Of a DNA stretch of 15,118 bases, positions 14,974 to 15,118 are shown one piece after another; the first letter of the stretch is position 1, and each line of letters begins with the position of its first letter. Where the stretch lies: positions 1-15,118 of the forward strand of contig JAPUHZ010000376.1 of assembly GCA_027297485.1 (NCBI GenBank). Reading direction: 5' to 3'. The DNA is from Deltaproteobacteria bacterium. GTDB taxonomy: Bacteria > Desulfobacterota_B > Binatia > UBA9968. Both the position numbers and the translations under genes were made by a program. The notes beneath the pieces are model-generated. The model was not told where the DNA came from. It saw nothing but the letters and a program-made list of their open reading frames with translations, and ran no database searches.

Positions 14974-15118
14974 ATCTACCTGAAATTTCAGTAGCTTGCG
15001 ATCTTCCAGGTAGCCCCGTGTTCCGGTTTTGTGCCAGTCTTGAGTCTAGTTTTGCTACAGCATCAGCCACGTGCTTCGGGGCAAGATGGGCATATCTCAT
15101 CGTGGTAGTGATCTTGGT
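14942..15118 (-). CDS. Tyrosine recombinase (phage-type integrase), C-terminal end only
   Basis: On the minus strand, 58 codons run from the window edge to TGA (14942-14944). They open with TKITTTMRYAHLAPKHVADA, which is the conserved end of tyrosine recombinases; the Tyr in TMRYAH is the nucleophile that attaches to DNA. After LDSRLAQ comes a variable tail of about 30 residues. The sequence after the catalytic Tyr differs from the integron integrases I know, so this is more likely a phage- or island-type integrase than IntI. Its 3' end overlaps the truncated comF by 32 bp, convergently. The catalytic Arg-His-Arg residues would lie outside the window. No ORF line alone would show it because the start is missing. 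Confidence 0.8.
   Translation of the reverse strand, partial: TKITTTMRYAHLAPKHVADAVAKLDSRLAQNRNTGLPGRSQATEISGRSRGSRLLGLR
14980..14991. repeat. Perfect 12-bp palindrome near the comF-integrase junction
   Basis: CTGAAATTTCAG is a perfect palindrome just after the comF stop and inside the end of the recombinase frame. Slightly larger arms CTACCTG (14976-14982) and CAGGTAG also face each other here. It could be part of the attachment core or a shared terminator; I cannot decide. Confidence 0.3.

Overview
The window is bacterial and almost fully coding. It joins a mobile-element-rich left end to a conserved housekeeping block, and ends in another mobile-element boundary. The gene order rplU-rpmA-obgE-proB-proA-nadD-rsfS-gpmI-comF, the GltI-type amino-acid ABC transporter and the moderately high GC content fit an environmental Gram-negative lineage such as NC10/Methylomirabilota or a former Deltaproteobacterium. 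That placement is inference; no rRNA marker is present.

Region 1 (1-1560) looks like the distal end of a chromosomal integron cassette array. A cassette ORF that enters from the left stops inside a 90-bp attC-type recombination site (732-821). Beyond it, on the minus strand, is a two-gene HigBA-like toxin-antitoxin module whose last codon also lies in the attC core. The toxin promoter is well formed and places the start of transcription almost on the toxin GTG. A perfect 10-bp inverted repeat lies just upstream of the promoter.

Region 2 (1662-4764, minus strand) is a four-gene polar amino-acid ABC importer operon in the order ATPase, periplasmic binding protein, permease, permease. Unusual 7-bp repeats form an inverted pair between the binding protein and the first permease. 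A divergent intergenic region separates this operon from sixA (phosphohistidine phosphatase).

Region 3 (4894-7392, plus strand) holds sixA, a spacer with three consecutive stem-loops, gltA (citrate synthase), and a decayed ADP-forming acyl-CoA synthetase. The relic keeps only the N-terminal CoA-binding start and the extreme C-terminus.

Region 4 (7444-14973, plus strand) is the housekeeping block: ribosomal proteins L21 and L27 followed by a strong terminator, the ribosome-assembly GTPase Obg, glutamate kinase and gamma-glutamyl phosphate reductase for proline synthesis, NadD for NAD synthesis, the ribosome silencing factor RsfS, phosphoglycerate mutase GpmI, and ComF. A roughly 223-bp MITE-like element lies between proA and nadD. 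ComF lacks its PRPP-binding C-terminus, and at that point the 3' end of a minus-strand tyrosine recombinase enters from the right edge. This suggests that an integrative element interrupted comF.

The most distinctive content is the integron cassette boundary with its toxin-antitoxin module, the acyl-CoA synthetase relic, the MITE-like insertion, and the integrase junction in comF.
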